64,000 nt of DNA from JAPOXR01 sp965221935 (GCA_965221935.1 CBDCSZ010000078.1:124001-188000); one strand, 5' to 3'. Positions 8,664 through 18,558 are shown, numbered from the stretch's first letter. Notes: generated by a model from the sequence alone, not told the origin. Made by a program: numbers and translations.

Positions 8664-9371
8664 ATGCAGCCATTCGCCGATGCTTTTTACACTGCCGCGC
8701 AACTGATCTTTTCCGGCGACCCGGCGCTCTACGAGATCATTTTTCTGTCGATGCGGATCACGCTGACGGCAGTGGCCATCGCCTGCCTGATCGGCTTTCC
8801 TCTCGGTGCGGCCTTGGCTGTGTTCCGGTTTTCGGGCCGCGGCACGTCGATCGTCCTGGTCAATGCGCTGATGGGTTTGCCGCCCGTCGTGGTGGGATTG
8901 ACGGTCTATCTTTTGCTTTCAGCCGCCGGGCCGTTCGGCCCGCTGCGTCTGCTCTATTCTCCGACCGCTATGGTTGTCGCGCAAACTATCCTTGTAACTC
9001 CGATCATCGCCGCGCTGACCCGGCATGTCGTTGCCGAACTCGCCAACGAATACGATGAAACCCTGCGCGCAATGCATGCGTCACGCCTGGACACGATCGG
9101 GACATTGCTGTGGGATGCGCGGTTTCTGCTGGTCACCGCATCGCTCGCCGGCCTTGGCCGGGCCTTGGCGGAAGTTGGCGCGGTGATGATCGTCGGCGGC
9201 AACATCAATCACGCCACCCGCGTCATGACGACCGCAATCGCGCTGGAAACAGCAAAGGGCGAACTCTCCATGGCTCTCGCCCTCGGCATTATCCTGGTTT
9301 CGCTGACTGTCGCCATCAACGCTTCCGCGTTTTTGCTGAATTCCGCCTTGGAGCACCGCGCCTATGCCTGA
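8664..9371 (+). CDS. tupB: tungstate ABC transporter permease TupB
   Basis: A 235-aa hydrophobic protein with about five membrane segments and the binding-protein-dependent transport signature around EYDETLRAMHASRLDTIGTLLWDAR and GRALAEVGAVMIVGGNI. The latter is close to identical in TupB/WtpB-type oxyanion permeases. It forms the inner-membrane channel for tungstate with TupC and TupA, encoded immediately downstream with overlapping ends. The ATG at 8664 begins MQPFADAFYTAAQLI, the usual family start. Confidence 0.92.
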   Translation: MQPFADAFYTAAQLIFSGDPALYEIIFLSMRITLTAVAIACLIGFPLGAALAVFRFSGRGTSIVLVNALMGLPPVVVGLTVYLLLSAAGPFGPLRLLYSPTAMVVAQTILVTPIIAALTRHVVAELANEYDETLRAMHASRLDTIGTLLWDARFLLVTASLAGLGRALAEVGAVMIVGGNINHATRVMTTAIALETAKGELSMALALGIILVSLTVAINASAFLLNSALEHRAYA

Positions 9372-10110
9372 AGGCAAACTGATTTCGCTGCCCAGGGCCG
9401 CCGAAAACCATGACCCATGGTCGGTCATTTGCGAGAACCTGTCGGTTGCCGGCCGCGAGCGGCGCATCATCGCTGAAATCTCGTGCCGCCTCTCCGGGCA
9501 GGGGATCAGTGTCATCATGGGCGAGAACGGCGCCGGCAAATCGATATTTCTCAAGACCGTCGCCGGATTGATCCGTCCCTCGGCTGGCCACGTCCAGCTG
9601 CATCCCGCGATCGCCGGCCGGACGGCAATGGTGTTCCAGCGGCCGGTGCTGCTGCGCCGCAGCGCGAAGGGCAACCTTGATCATGCATTGCGGATTGCCG
9701 GTTTCGGCCGATCTGGCCGCCGCAGACGGGTTGCCATGCTGCTGGAAAGCTGCGGGCTGGCGGCTTTCGCTGACCAGCCGGCGCGGCGGCTCTCCGGAGG
9801 CGAACAGCAACGGCTGCAGATGGCACGGGCACTGGCATCAGATCCGAAACTGCTGCTGATGGACGAGCCTTCCGCCAATCTGGATCCGAGGGCGACACTG
9901 GCAATCGAGGAACTCATCCGGGTCACCAGCCAGTCCGGTGTCAAGATTGTGCTTGTGACCCACAACATCGGGCAGGCGCGTCGGCTTGCCCAGGAAGCGC
10001 TGTTTCTGGCGAATGGCCGTATGGTTGAGCACGGGGCCGCCGATGACATGCTCAACAAGCCGCATTCGGCCGCAGCGCGGGCGTTTCTGGAAGGACGCCT
10101 GATTGCCTGA
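9364..10110 (+). CDS. tupC: tungstate ABC transporter ATP-binding protein TupC
   Basis: A 248-aa ABC ATPase with Walker A GENGAGKS, signature LSGGEQQR, Walker B LLLMDEPS and the H-loop LVTHN. Its start overlaps the end of tupB by 8 bp and its stop overlaps the tupA start by 1 bp, so the three are tightly coupled. It lacks the C-terminal molybdate-binding (TOBE) domain found in ModC, which fits TupC. Confidence 0.92.
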   Translation: MPEGKLISLPRAAENHDPWSVICENLSVAGRERRIIAEISCRLSGQGISVIMGENGAGKSIFLKTVAGLIRPSAGHVQLHPAIAGRTAMVFQRPVLLRRSAKGNLDHALRIAGFGRSGRRRRVAMLLESCGLAAFADQPARRLSGGEQQRLQMARALASDPKLLLMDEPSANLDPRATLAIEELIRVTSQSGVKIVLVTHNIGQARRLAQEALFLANGRMVEHGAADDMLNKPHSAAARAFLEGRLIA

Positions 10111-10913
10111 TGTGCCGGGCACTGGCGGCATTTTCGATCGTGGCATGCCTGCAGGCAGCTGCCGCTTCGGAAAACGTCATTGTGCTGCAGTCCACGACGT
10201 CGACCCAGAACTCCGGACTGTATGATGCCATCCTCCCCGAATTTTCCGCGCAGACGGGCATCGAGGTCCGTGTGGTGGCGGTTGGCAGCGGACAGGCACT
10301 GCGCAATGCCGCCGACTGCAATGGTGAAGTCGTGATCGTGCACCATCCTGCCGCGGAGCAGGCGTTTCTCGATGCCGGCCATGCAAATCAGCGGTTCAAA
10401 CTGATGCGAAACGATTTTGTCATCGTCGGCCCCGGTGACGACCCGGCCGTCATCGGCAGCACCGACAATGCTGAACTGGCTTTGGCGCGCATCGCCGCCA
10501 TGCGGCACCCGTTTGTATCGCGCGGCGATGACAGCGGCACCCACAGCCGGGAGATCAAGATCTGGCAGCGGGCCGGCATTGCGCCGGCCGGCTCATGGTA
10601 CCGGGAAACAGGCGCCGGGATGGGAGCGACGCTGAATATTGCGGTTGGCATGGATGCCTATGCGCTGACCGACCGGTCGACCTGGATCCGGTTTGGCAAC
10701 AAGCTGCGCCATTGGATCCTGTTTGAGGGCGGCCCTGATTTGTCCAATCAATACAGCATTATGAAGGTCGACGACGGTCGGTGCCGCGGCCTCAACGCCG
10801 ACGCCGCACAGCTGTTCACCCGATGGATGTTATCGCCTGCCGGGCAGCGGGCGATCGGCGCTTTCACTGTCAGCGGCACACAGCTGTTTGAGCCGAACGC
10901 CGCGCCTGAGTGA
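10110..10913 (+). CDS. tupA: tungstate-binding periplasmic protein TupA
   Basis: A 267-aa solute-binding protein with a short signal peptide (residues 1 to about 20, ending ...QAAAAS) and then the TupA motif QSTTSTQNSGL; the Thr/Ser cluster contacts tungstate in characterised TupA proteins. Other family blocks include SRGDDSGTHSREIKIW and the C-terminal LFTRWMLSPAGQRAIGAF. It would capture WO4 2- in the periplasm. The convergent Mo-hydroxylase operon next door is a plausible consumer of related oxyanions, but tungsten use there is speculation. Confidence 0.93.
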   Translation: MCRALAAFSIVACLQAAAASENVIVLQSTTSTQNSGLYDAILPEFSAQTGIEVRVVAVGSGQALRNAADCNGEVVIVHHPAAEQAFLDAGHANQRFKLMRNDFVIVGPGDDPAVIGSTDNAELALARIAAMRHPFVSRGDDSGTHSREIKIWQRAGIAPAGSWYRETGAGMGATLNIAVGMDAYALTDRSTWIRFGNKLRHWILFEGGPDLSNQYSIMKVDDGRCRGLNADAAQLFTRWMLSPAGQRAIGAFTVSGTQLFEPNAAPE

Positions 10914-10915
10914 GT

Positions 10916-10936
10916 GGGCGGGCGTGACGCCCGCCC
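10916..10936. terminator. bidirectional hairpin terminator between tupA and the cox-type operon
   Basis: A perfect 9-bp GC stem (GGGCGGGCG pairing with CGCCCGCCC) with a TGA loop lies 3 bp after the tupA stop and 13 bp before the end of the convergent coxM-type gene, followed by a moderately T-rich run on the plus strand. Position and symmetry suit termination of both transcripts. Confidence 0.75.
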
Positions 10937-10948
10937 TTGCTGTTCTCT

Positions 10949-11737
10949 TCAGGAGGCCGCAGCGACCGCCCGGCCGGTCAGCACCTTCACCAGGTGCGCC
11001 CGATACTCCGCCGAACCGTGCAGATCGGAAATCAGGCCGTCAGAAGGCGCAGCAAGACCGGCAAGGGACGAACGACCGAAGTCCGCCGACAGCGCGGCCT
11101 CCGCCGCGCGCCAGCGGTGCACGCCCTGTTCGGACGCGCCGGTGACCGCCACCCGTACGGATCCGCCCGTCTTCGCCACAAAGACGCCGACCAGCGCAAA
11201 GCGGGAAGCCGGCTGTTCGAACTTCTGGTAATTCGCCGCGTCCGGTATTGGAAACCGGACTTTTACGATCAGCTCACCTTCGTTCAGGGCAGTTTCGAAC
11301 AAACCCTGAAAAAAATCGTCCGCGTCAATCTGCTGCTGATTGGTGACAATTGTCGCGCCGGCCGCCAGCGCGGCCGCAGGATAGTCGGCGGACGGGTCGT
11401 TGTTGGCGAGACTTCCGCCCAAAGTTCCGCGGTTGCGAACCGCCGGATCGCCGATGTTCGCCGCCAGCGCAGCCAGCGCCGGAAACGCATCCGCAGCGCC
11501 CGCTTCCACATCGGCATGGCTTGTCGCCGCTCCGACCGCCAAGGCGCCGCCATCAACACTCACGCCATGCAATTCAGATATTCCGGTCACCGACACCAGT
11601 TTCGACGGCGCCGCGAGACGGTTCTTCATGGTCGGAATGATGGTCTGTCCGCCGGCAAGCGGCTGCGCCTCGTCATGCGCCAGCGCCGCCACAGCGTCCG
11701 CCACCGTGTCCGGCTTTTCAAATTCAAAATTGTACAT
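10949..11737 (-). CDS. FAD-binding medium subunit of a molybdenum hydroxylase (CoxM-like)
   Basis: A 262-aa protein with the two FAD-contacting motifs of the CoxM/xanthine dehydrogenase FAD subunit, AGGQTIIPTMKNRLA near residue 32 and TLGGSLANNDPSADYP near residue 110. It transfers electrons from the [2Fe-2S] subunit to an acceptor. It is the last gene of a three-gene minus-strand operon (small, large, medium subunits) with 74 bp to the large-subunit gene. Confidence 0.9.
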   Translation of the reverse strand: MYNFEFEKPDTVADAVAALAHDEAQPLAGGQTIIPTMKNRLAAPSKLVSVTGISELHGVSVDGGALAVGAATSHADVEAGAADAFPALAALAANIGDPAVRNRGTLGGSLANNDPSADYPAAALAAGATIVTNQQQIDADDFFQGLFETALNEGELIVKVRFPIPDAANYQKFEQPASRFALVGVFVAKTGGSVRVAVTGASEQGVHRWRAAEAALSADFGRSSLAGLAAPSDGLISDLHGSAEYRAHLVKVLTGRAVAAAS

Positions 11738-11811
11738 TGACTTTCCTCCTCAGGAACTTCCAGCCGGCGCCGCGGACCCGGTCGCGCGCCGCGGCACAGG
11801 CCAGGTGTGAC

Positions 11812-14178
11812 TCAAGCGTTCATCGCCTCCCAAACGCGCGATGGGCTCAACGGCATATCGATGTGGTCAACTTTGTGGCCGCCGCGCGCCAACGCGTCAA
11901 TGACGGCGTTGACAACCGCCGGCGGAGATCCAATCGCACCGGCCTCGCCGCAGCCTTTCACTCCGAGCGGGTTGTGGGTGCACGGCGTTTGGCAGGAGTG
12001 ATCGACAACCATTGTCGGCATGTCATCCGCCCTCGGCATCGCATAGTCCATATAACTGCCTGACAGGAGCTGACCGCTGTCGTCATAGACAGCTTTTTCA
12101 AGCAGCGCCTGGCCGACACCCTGCGCGATGCCGCCGTGCACCTGCCCGTCAACAATCATCGGGTTAATGATGTTGCCGAAATCGTCGGCGGCCGCAAACG
12201 AGCAGAGGTCAACTTTGCCGGTCTCCGGATCCACCTCCACTTCGCAGGCATATGCCCCTGCGGGAAAGGTGAAGTTGGCTGGATCGTAGAAGGCGGTCTC
12301 TTCCAGGCCGGGCTCAAGATCCGCCAGCGGATAGTTGTGCGGAACATATGCGGCCAGGCACACATCGCCCCACGCGACCTCCTTGTCGGTGCCTGCAACT
12401 TTGAAAGCGCCGCCGCTGAACTCAATGTCTTCGGACGAAGCCTCCATCAGATGGGCCGCGATTTTCTTGGCTTTGGCGATGATCTTCTCCGTCGCCTTCA
12501 CCATTGCAGTGCCGCCGACAGCAATCGAACGGGAGCCGTAGGTTCCCATGCCCATCGGGGTGTTTGCGGTGTCCCCGTGCAGGATATTGACCTGATCCTC
12601 GCCGATTCCAAGCATGTCAGCGACGACCTGCGGGAAGGTTGTCTCATGGCCCTGGCCGTGCGAGTGGCTCCCCGTCATCACTGTCACCGTTCCGGTCGCG
12701 TTGACGCGGACGGTTGCGCTTTCGTAGAGGCCCGCTCTGGCGCCGAGCTGGCCGACCAGGTTGGACGGCGCGATGCCGCACGCTTCAATGTAGCAATTGA
12801 CACCCAGCCCGCGGAGTTTGCCATTCGCCTCCGATGCGCTGGCCCGCGCGTCAAAGCCGTTCAGATCGGCAATCTCCTCCAGCCGGTCCATCGTCGCTTG
12901 GTAGTTGCCGGTGTCGTATTCCAGCGCGACCGGCGTGGTGTAGGGAAAATCCTCAGGCGCGATAAAATTGCGGCGGCGGATTTCGACCGGATCGATTCCA
13001 AGCTCGCGGGCCGCTTTGTCGATCACCCGTTCCAGCTGGAACGTGGCCTCGGGGCGACCGGCTCCGCGGTAAGCGTCAACCGGAACGGTGTTGGTGAAAA
13101 CCGCTTTGACGTTCACGTATATCAGCGGTGTCTTGTAGTTGCCCGCCATCAGTGTGCCGTGCAGCCAGGTTGGAACCGAGGTCGAGAAGGTTGACAAATA
13201 GCCGCCCAGATTGGCCAGCGTCGAAGTGCGGATCGCCACAAAATGGCCGCCCTCATCGAGCGCCAGCTCGATCTTGGTGACATGATCGCGTCCGTGGGCG
13301 TCGGTGACAAATGACTCAGACCGGCTGGCGGTCCATTTGACGGCCCGCCTCAGCTGCCGGGCCGCAAATGTGCAAAACGCTTCTTCCGCATAGTGGAAGA
13401 TTTTCGAGCCGAATCCGCCACCCACATCGGGCGCCACCACGCGCAGCTTGTGTTCGGGAATCCCAAGCACAAAAGCGCCCATCAACAAGCGGATGACATG
13501 TGGATTCTGCGACGTTGTGTAGAGTGTCGATTCGTCGTTGGCGGCGTTGTAGTCACCAACGGCCACCCGCGGCTCCATTGCATTTGGAATCAGCCGGTTA
13601 TTGACCAGTTCTAGCGTTGTCACATGGTGCGCGCCGTTGATCGCGGCATCCACCTCGTCTTTGCCCTCTTCGACAAAACCCCAGTCGTAACAGAGGTTTG
13701 ACTCGATTTCGTCATGCACCAGCGGTCCGCCCTCCAGGGCCGCGCTCATGTCAATGACCGCCGGCAGTTCCTCGATATCAACGACGATCGATTCGGCCGC
13801 GTCGCGCGCCTGCTCGGCGGTTTCCGCGACCACGGCTGCTATCGGGTCGCCGACATGCCTGACCTTGCCCTGCGCAAGAACCGGATGGCCCGGCTCTTTC
13901 ATCGGCTCTCCAAAGCGGTCGGTCACCTGCCAACCGCACGGCAGACCGCCTACCCCCTCTAGATCCGCGCCCGTGAAAACCCGCAGCACTCCCGGCATGG
14001 AAGCGGCCGCCGATGTGTCAATCGCGTTGATTCGTCCATGTGCAACCTCCGCGCGCAGAAAGTGCGCATGCGCCTGGCCATGGATATTGATATCGTCCGT
14101 GTAACGCCCGTTCCCCGACAGGAACCGCACGTCCTCGCGGCGCTTTGTGCTTGCGCCTATGCCAAAATCTTTCGGCAT
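11812..14178 (-). CDS. molybdopterin-binding large subunit of a molybdenum hydroxylase (form II CoxL-like)
   Basis: A 788-aa large subunit of the xanthine oxidase/CO dehydrogenase family. The active-site loop reads AYRGAGRPEA (about residues 368-377), the form II pattern. True aerobic CO dehydrogenases (form I) have AYRCSFR, so CO oxidation should not be assumed. Cofactor motifs DVGGGFGSK and QGHETTFPQVVAD are present, and the catalytic glutamate lies in GCGEAGAIGSPPA near the C-terminus. The ATG at 14178 follows a strong GGGAGG ribosome-binding site; the longer frame to 14322 overlaps coxS. Substrate unknown: aldehydes, purines and N-heterocycles are all possible. Confidence 0.92.
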   Translation of the reverse strand: MPKDFGIGASTKRREDVRFLSGNGRYTDDINIHGQAHAHFLRAEVAHGRINAIDTSAAASMPGVLRVFTGADLEGVGGLPCGWQVTDRFGEPMKEPGHPVLAQGKVRHVGDPIAAVVAETAEQARDAAESIVVDIEELPAVIDMSAALEGGPLVHDEIESNLCYDWGFVEEGKDEVDAAINGAHHVTTLELVNNRLIPNAMEPRVAVGDYNAANDESTLYTTSQNPHVIRLLMGAFVLGIPEHKLRVVAPDVGGGFGSKIFHYAEEAFCTFAARQLRRAVKWTASRSESFVTDAHGRDHVTKIELALDEGGHFVAIRTSTLANLGGYLSTFSTSVPTWLHGTLMAGNYKTPLIYVNVKAVFTNTVPVDAYRGAGRPEATFQLERVIDKAARELGIDPVEIRRRNFIAPEDFPYTTPVALEYDTGNYQATMDRLEEIADLNGFDARASASEANGKLRGLGVNCYIEACGIAPSNLVGQLGARAGLYESATVRVNATGTVTVMTGSHSHGQGHETTFPQVVADMLGIGEDQVNILHGDTANTPMGMGTYGSRSIAVGGTAMVKATEKIIAKAKKIAAHLMEASSEDIEFSGGAFKVAGTDKEVAWGDVCLAAYVPHNYPLADLEPGLEETAFYDPANFTFPAGAYACEVEVDPETGKVDLCSFAAADDFGNIINPMIVDGQVHGGIAQGVGQALLEKAVYDDSGQLLSGSYMDYAMPRADDMPTMVVDHSCQTPCTHNPLGVKGCGEAGAIGSPPAVVNAVIDALARGGHKVDHIDMPLSPSRVWEAMNA

Positions 14179-14224
14179 GAATACCTCCCAAATCTCAATC
14201 TGATTTCCGCTTTGCGGAAACGCC

Positions 14225-14701
14225 TCACGCGGCTGCCTGCAATTCGCCCGCCGCTGACTGGATTGCCTTGACGATGTTCTGATAACCTGTGCATCGGCAA
14301 ATGTTGCCTTCAAGATAGTCACGGATTTCCGACTCGGTCGGATCTGGATTATCCTTCAACAGGGCCGCAGCCGACATCACCATGCCGGGTGTGCAGAACC
14401 CGCACTGCAGTCCGTGGTTGTCCTGAAACGCCTGCTGGATCGCGCCAAGCGAGCCATCGGCATTTGTCATCCCCTCAATGGTAACGACTTCGGCGCCCTC
14501 TGCCTCCCATGCGAACATCGTGCAGGATTTCACCGCTTTGCCGTCAGCATGCACAACACAGGCGCCGCATTGGCTGGTATCGCAGCCAACATGCGTCCCG
14601 GTAAGGCGCAGGTTTTCCCGCACGAAAGTCGAAAGCAGAGTTCGGCCCTCGATCTCTCCGGACACAATCCGTCCGTTCACAGTCAAGCTTATTTGAGCCA
14701 T
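14225..14701 (-). CDS. [2Fe-2S] small subunit of a molybdenum hydroxylase (CoxS-like)
   Basis: A 158-aa protein with both iron-sulfur centres. The N-terminal plant-ferredoxin-type cluster ligands lie in HVGCDTSQCGACVVH plus a later Cys; the C-terminal four-helix cluster ligands are in LQCGFCTPGMVMSA and GNICRCTGYQNIV. It is the first gene of the operon. The IS nest begins 79 bp upstream of its start, so the native promoter may have been separated from the gene or replaced. Confidence 0.94.
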   Translation of the reverse strand: MAQISLTVNGRIVSGEIEGRTLLSTFVRENLRLTGTHVGCDTSQCGACVVHADGKAVKSCTMFAWEAEGAEVVTIEGMTNADGSLGAIQQAFQDNHGLQCGFCTPGMVMSAAALLKDNPDPTESEIRDYLEGNICRCTGYQNIVKAIQSAAGELQAAA

Positions 14702-14799
14702 CCAATCTTTCCTCCAAAGACCACACCCGGGTCCAGCATAGTGTTTGAAAACAGAACCGCAAACTTTACGGCGTGTCTGCAGTAGTTCTAATTATGCGT

Positions 14800-15630
14800 T
14801 CACATCGGTTTTTTCTTCACTTTCGGCTGCGTTTCCGGGCGGATTTCTGCTGTGTTTCGGCGGAATGGGCGGGCCGCCGGTTCCGGCTGCGGAGGCTGTT
14901 CCGGCAGCTCGCCGGTGATGATTGTCCGCATCACGGCGTCCCAGCCGTCGTGCACGGCGTAAACGGCCAGGAACTTTATGTTGTCAAGAAGCCGGCAGCG
15001 GGCGGCGAGCTTTGCCCGGGCCTCCCGCCAGCTTTCGCAGACCAGGTCGCTGGCGCTCTGCATCAGGAACGCGATCAGGTTGAAGGCCGCCAGCAGGCTG
15101 GCCAGGGTTTCTTTGCCGTGCCCGAAGTTGTGCTCGAGATGGTATCCGTCCTTGAGAGCCTTGAAGGCGTTGTTCTCCACTTTCCACCGGGACCGGGCGC
15201 AGTCGGCCAGTTCGGCGACGCTGTCCGGGCCGACCGGGAGGTCGGTGGCGAAGCTGTTGCGGCAGAGCTGCTGTCCGGACGGCGATGTGATGGTGACTTC
15301 GAACCAGTTGACTTCCAGCGCGTCCTTTCCGCCGCGGATCGGCAGACCGCTCATCCAGCGGCAGCGCAGCCGGCGCTTTTTCTTTTTCCGGCCCTCGGTC
15401 CGGGTCAGACAGCCGGTCTCAACCCCTTGAATATACTCGTAAAGCGTTGTGTGCGAGCTCGGCTTGCAGGTCAGGATGAAGCTTCCGCCGGCGGCCAGCA
15501 CGGCCTCGCAGAGCGGCTGGCGGCAGTAGAGGTCGTCGCCGGGATAAACCGGTCTGAGCCGGGCCAGGCCGGATCCGGTCCGCCGCAGCCAGCGCTTGGC
15601 GGCGCTGGTCTCGCAGTCTTGTTTCCCGGC
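14800..15630 (-). pseudogene. C-terminal segment of IS B2 transposase
   Basis: Collinear with the second half of the B1 transposase, including the RWKVENN catalytic glutamate region and HLEHNFGHGKET, but with a C-terminal tail about 37 residues longer than B1. It is cut off at its N-terminal side by IS A1 at 15641. The remaining parts are at 23430-23681 and 27175-27463. Confidence 0.9.
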
Positions 15631-15737
15631 CCCGTCCTGCCAATGGCATTTCCTTAACGATTCGGCGTCATTTCCTTAAGGGGGCGCGCCATTTCCGGAG
15701 CGGCTTCGCCCCTTTTCCGGCAAGGTTCGGTTTCAGG

Positions 15738-17363
15738 TCACGCGGTCTGGTGTCGTCTCCGCTGCCACTTTCCGACGGGTTTTTGGGACCGGCGCGGGAA
15801 TGACCGTCCCGGCCGCAGCCGCGCCCGGGCCGCGAGGACCGAGGTCGCCACGCGGCTCACGGCGTCGGCCAGCGCCGACGTCTGCGTCAGGATCAGCTCC
15901 TCGAGACTGCCGGCCAGCATGGCCAGCGCGTTTGTGAAGTTCGTCCGCATCTTCGGCAGATCGCCTTCGTGCGCTTCGTCCAGCGCGGCGTCTCCGCGGT
16001 TCGTGAACAGGCGCGCCATGGCGATCAGGTTGAAGTGGGCGTAGAGCTCCTGGCGGACGCCGCGCTCGCTTCTGCCGTGGAACTCCTCCACCGCGGGGGT
16101 TGTCTTGGATATCTTGAACAGCTCCTCGATCGACCAGCGCCCGTGATAGAGTTCCGAGAGGTCTTTCCGGCTGTATCGCTCCGTATCGGCGAGGGTCGTG
16201 GCGAGCACATAGCGGCTTTCTCCGATGTCGTATCGGACCAGGCGCAGGACAATCGGGGAGGACGGCTCCGGGATGCCCGCGGCCTTCAGCCTGCGCAGGG
16301 CGTTTTTGCCCGGGGTGATCCTGACGAGGGCGTCGTCGCGGTCCCCGTCGCGGAACCTGTCGAACCCGGCCGCGGAGTTGCGCTGGATGCGGAACACCGG
16401 GTGCAGTCCCCGCGCCGTCATGTCGCGGAGCAGGACGAAGGAGAAGTATCCGCGGTCGAAGACGACGACGTCGCCGGGCGAGAGGGCGCCGAGATGGGCG
16501 CGCGCGGCGGCGCGCTCGTCGGCGCCGGACGTGAGGGTGAAGTCGACCGGCATGCGGCTGTCGAGGCGGTAAAGACAGGACAGCAGCCCCTGCGGATAGT
16601 GGGCGCCGCCGCTCGGGAGCGGGTATCCGGCCTCGGCGAGCGGCCGCGGCAGGTTGATCTTGGAGCCGTCGACGGCGAAGGTCCGGCGCCCGTTCCAGTC
16701 CGGGCCGTGGGTGTCGTGGGCGAGGATCCCGCGGTGCGGGTCGCGGAACACGTCCTCGTGCACGCGGGCCCGGGCCTTGGCGATCGAGGAGATGGCCACC
16801 GGCTCCGGCTGCGGCAGCGCGACGCCGAGGCGGCGGCACTGGTCCCACAGCTCGGCGGTCACGGTTGTGTAGCCTTTCCGACCGCGCGACAGTGCCAGGC
16901 GGAACACGAAAAGCATAATAATCAGGGTGTTAAGCGTCCGCCGCCGCTTTATCCATGTCTCGTCGCGGCGCGCGGCGATGTCGGCGGCCGCGTCGGCGAT
17001 CCGGGACCACATCGCGGCGAAGCCGTGGTCAAAGGCGGCGGGAGAGCGGCGTTTCGGCCGCGGCCCGGGTGTCGTCTCCCCCTTCAGGACCGCGCGGAAC
17101 TCCGGGTCCAGCGGCCGGACCAGAATCTCCTTGGCCGGCTTGGCGCCGCGCCCGCTGCGCTTTCCGGCCGTCATGCCGATCGTCTCCCAGTTGGCGGCCT
17201 TGTGGCAGGCGCCGTCGAAGCGGGTCGGGTCGATGAAGGTCTCGCAGAGGACCGGGCGGCAGCCGTGGTTCGCCTCCCAGCGTTCCGCAAGCCCGCGCAG
17301 GGCCAGCGCCAGCGCCTTCGACGCCAGATTGTCGACGCGGACCCACGGCAGCACGAGAAAGCG
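15738..17363 (-). pseudogene. C-terminal part of the DUF4338-DDE transposase (element A1)
   Basis: It begins mid-protein at LPWVRVDNLASKALALALRGL, the end of a DUF4338-type domain, and continues into the transposase. Catalytic residues are in TFAVDGSKINLPR (D), VVFDRGYFSF (D) and YHGRWSIEELFKISK, which is the IS4-family Y-R-E-K signature. The 5' end is removed by the IS110-type insertion at 17364. Relative to the frameshifted copy A2 it keeps an extra 89 bp at 17257-17345. Confidence 0.9.
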
Positions 17364-17538
17364 ATGGAGTGGACGCCCCCGATCTGCGGCGTCATGATGC
17401 GCCAGAATAAGAACGCACGCTTGTGTGCGTCTGAAACGCGAAAGGAAGCGATGGAGTGGACGCCCCCTCCGAACGGCGTCACAGTGCGCCAGAGAAAACG
17501 CCAGACGAGCTGCGCGTTAAAACAGAGAGGAGACGTCC

Positions 17539-18558
17539 ATGGAGAAGGTTAGCATAGTCGGTGTCGACATTTCAAAGAGGGTTTTTCAATTGCACGGATC
17601 GACGGCCTGCGGCAGGCCGGTTTTTGTGAAGAAGCTGGGGCGGAGCGGGTTCCTGCCGTTTCTGGAGGATCTGCCGCCGTGCCTGGTTGTGATGGAGGCC
17701 TGCGGCGGCGCCCACCACTGGGGCCGGCGGATCATTGGGCTCGGCCATGAGTGCAGGCTGATCCCGCCGGTGTATGTGAAGCCGTTCGTCAAGCGGCAGA
17801 AGAGCGACGCGAACGACGCGGCGGCGATCGTGGAGGCGGCGCAGCGGCCGAGCATGCGGTTCGTGGCGGTGAAGCCGGAAGCGGCCCAGGCCGACGCGAT
17901 GCTGTTCCGGACCCGCGCTCTTTTCGTGCGGCAGCGCACGCAGACCGTGAACGCGCTGCGCGGCCATCTCGCGGAGTTCGGCCTGGTGTCGGCCCGCGGC
18001 GTGGCAAATGTGGAGGCTCTGAGAGCCGAGCTGGAGAAGGCCGCCGAAGGGGTTCCGGAGCTGGTTCAGCAGTCCGCGGAGATGCTGTTTGGCCAGATCG
18101 ACGCGCTGAACGGGCGGATCGCGGAGCTGGACCGCGAGCTGAAGCGCCGCTCGCGGGAGCGGGAGGACATCCGGAACCTGATGACAATCCCCGGGGTCGG
18201 GCCGATCAGCGCGATGGCGGTGCACGCGTTCGCGCCGCCGATGGGGAGCTTCCGCAGCGGCAGGGACTTCGCCGCCTGGACGGGCCTGACCCCGCGTCAG
18301 CATTCGACCGCCGGCCGGCAGAGGCTCGGGCGGATCACGAAGATGGGGCAGCGCGACATCAGGAGCCTGCTGGTTCAGGGGGCGGTCGCCGTGCTGCGTC
18401 ATCAGAGAGGCCGGGAGGAGATCGCGGACCCCTGGCTGCGGAGGATGATTGAGGAGAAGCCGTTCAAGGTGGCCGCGGTCGCCCTGGCGAACAGGATGGC
18501 CCGGACCGTGTGGGCGCTTTCGGTGAAAAACGAAGTCTGGCGGCCAAGGGCGGCGTGA
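17539..18558 (+). CDS. IS110-family DEDD recombinase, copy 1 (intact catalytic residues)
   Basis: A 339-aa recombinase. The N-terminal RuvC-like DEDD domain shows VGVDISK (Asp10), VVMEACGG (Glu) and KSDANDAAAI (two Asp). The C-terminal Transposase_20 region includes MTIPGVGPISAMAV and the serine region AWTGLTPRQHSTAGRQRLGRITKMG. A good ribosome-binding site (GAGAGGAG) precedes the ATG. IS110 enzymes work with a bridge RNA from the element's own non-coding end. In this copy the 3' non-coding end is broken by IS A2, so the element may be unable to supply an intact bridge RNA. Confidence 0.92.
   Translation: MEKVSIVGVDISKRVFQLHGSTACGRPVFVKKLGRSGFLPFLEDLPPCLVVMEACGGAHHWGRRIIGLGHECRLIPPVYVKPFVKRQKSDANDAAAIVEAAQRPSMRFVAVKPEAAQADAMLFRTRALFVRQRTQTVNALRGHLAEFGLVSARGVANVEALRAELEKAAEGVPELVQQSAEMLFGQIDALNGRIAELDRELKRRSREREDIRNLMTIPGVGPISAMAVHAFAPPMGSFRSGRDFAAWTGLTPRQHSTAGRQRLGRITKMGQRDIRSLLVQGAVAVLRHQRGREEIADPWLRRMIEEKPFKVAAVALANRMARTVWALSVKNEVWRPRAA

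Noticed and set aside
12136..13194. 352-aa plus-strand frame inside the cox large-subunit gene
   Set aside because: A shadow of a clearly real minus-strand gene with cofactor motifs, in GC-rich DNA.
11812..14701. Aerobic carbon monoxide dehydrogenase
   Set aside because: The large subunit has AYRGAGR instead of the form I AYRCSFR loop, so CO oxidation cannot be claimed.
14771..14779. 9-bp target duplication for IS B2
   Set aside because: Only 6 of 9 positions match the sequence after 27674, so I do not claim a duplication.
15969..17552. Long plus-strand open frame (527 aa) antisense to the IS4-type transposase
   Set aside because: It mirrors the minus-strand transposase codons; the translation is low-complexity and lacks motifs. 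The same shadow appears over copy A2 (18954-20801).
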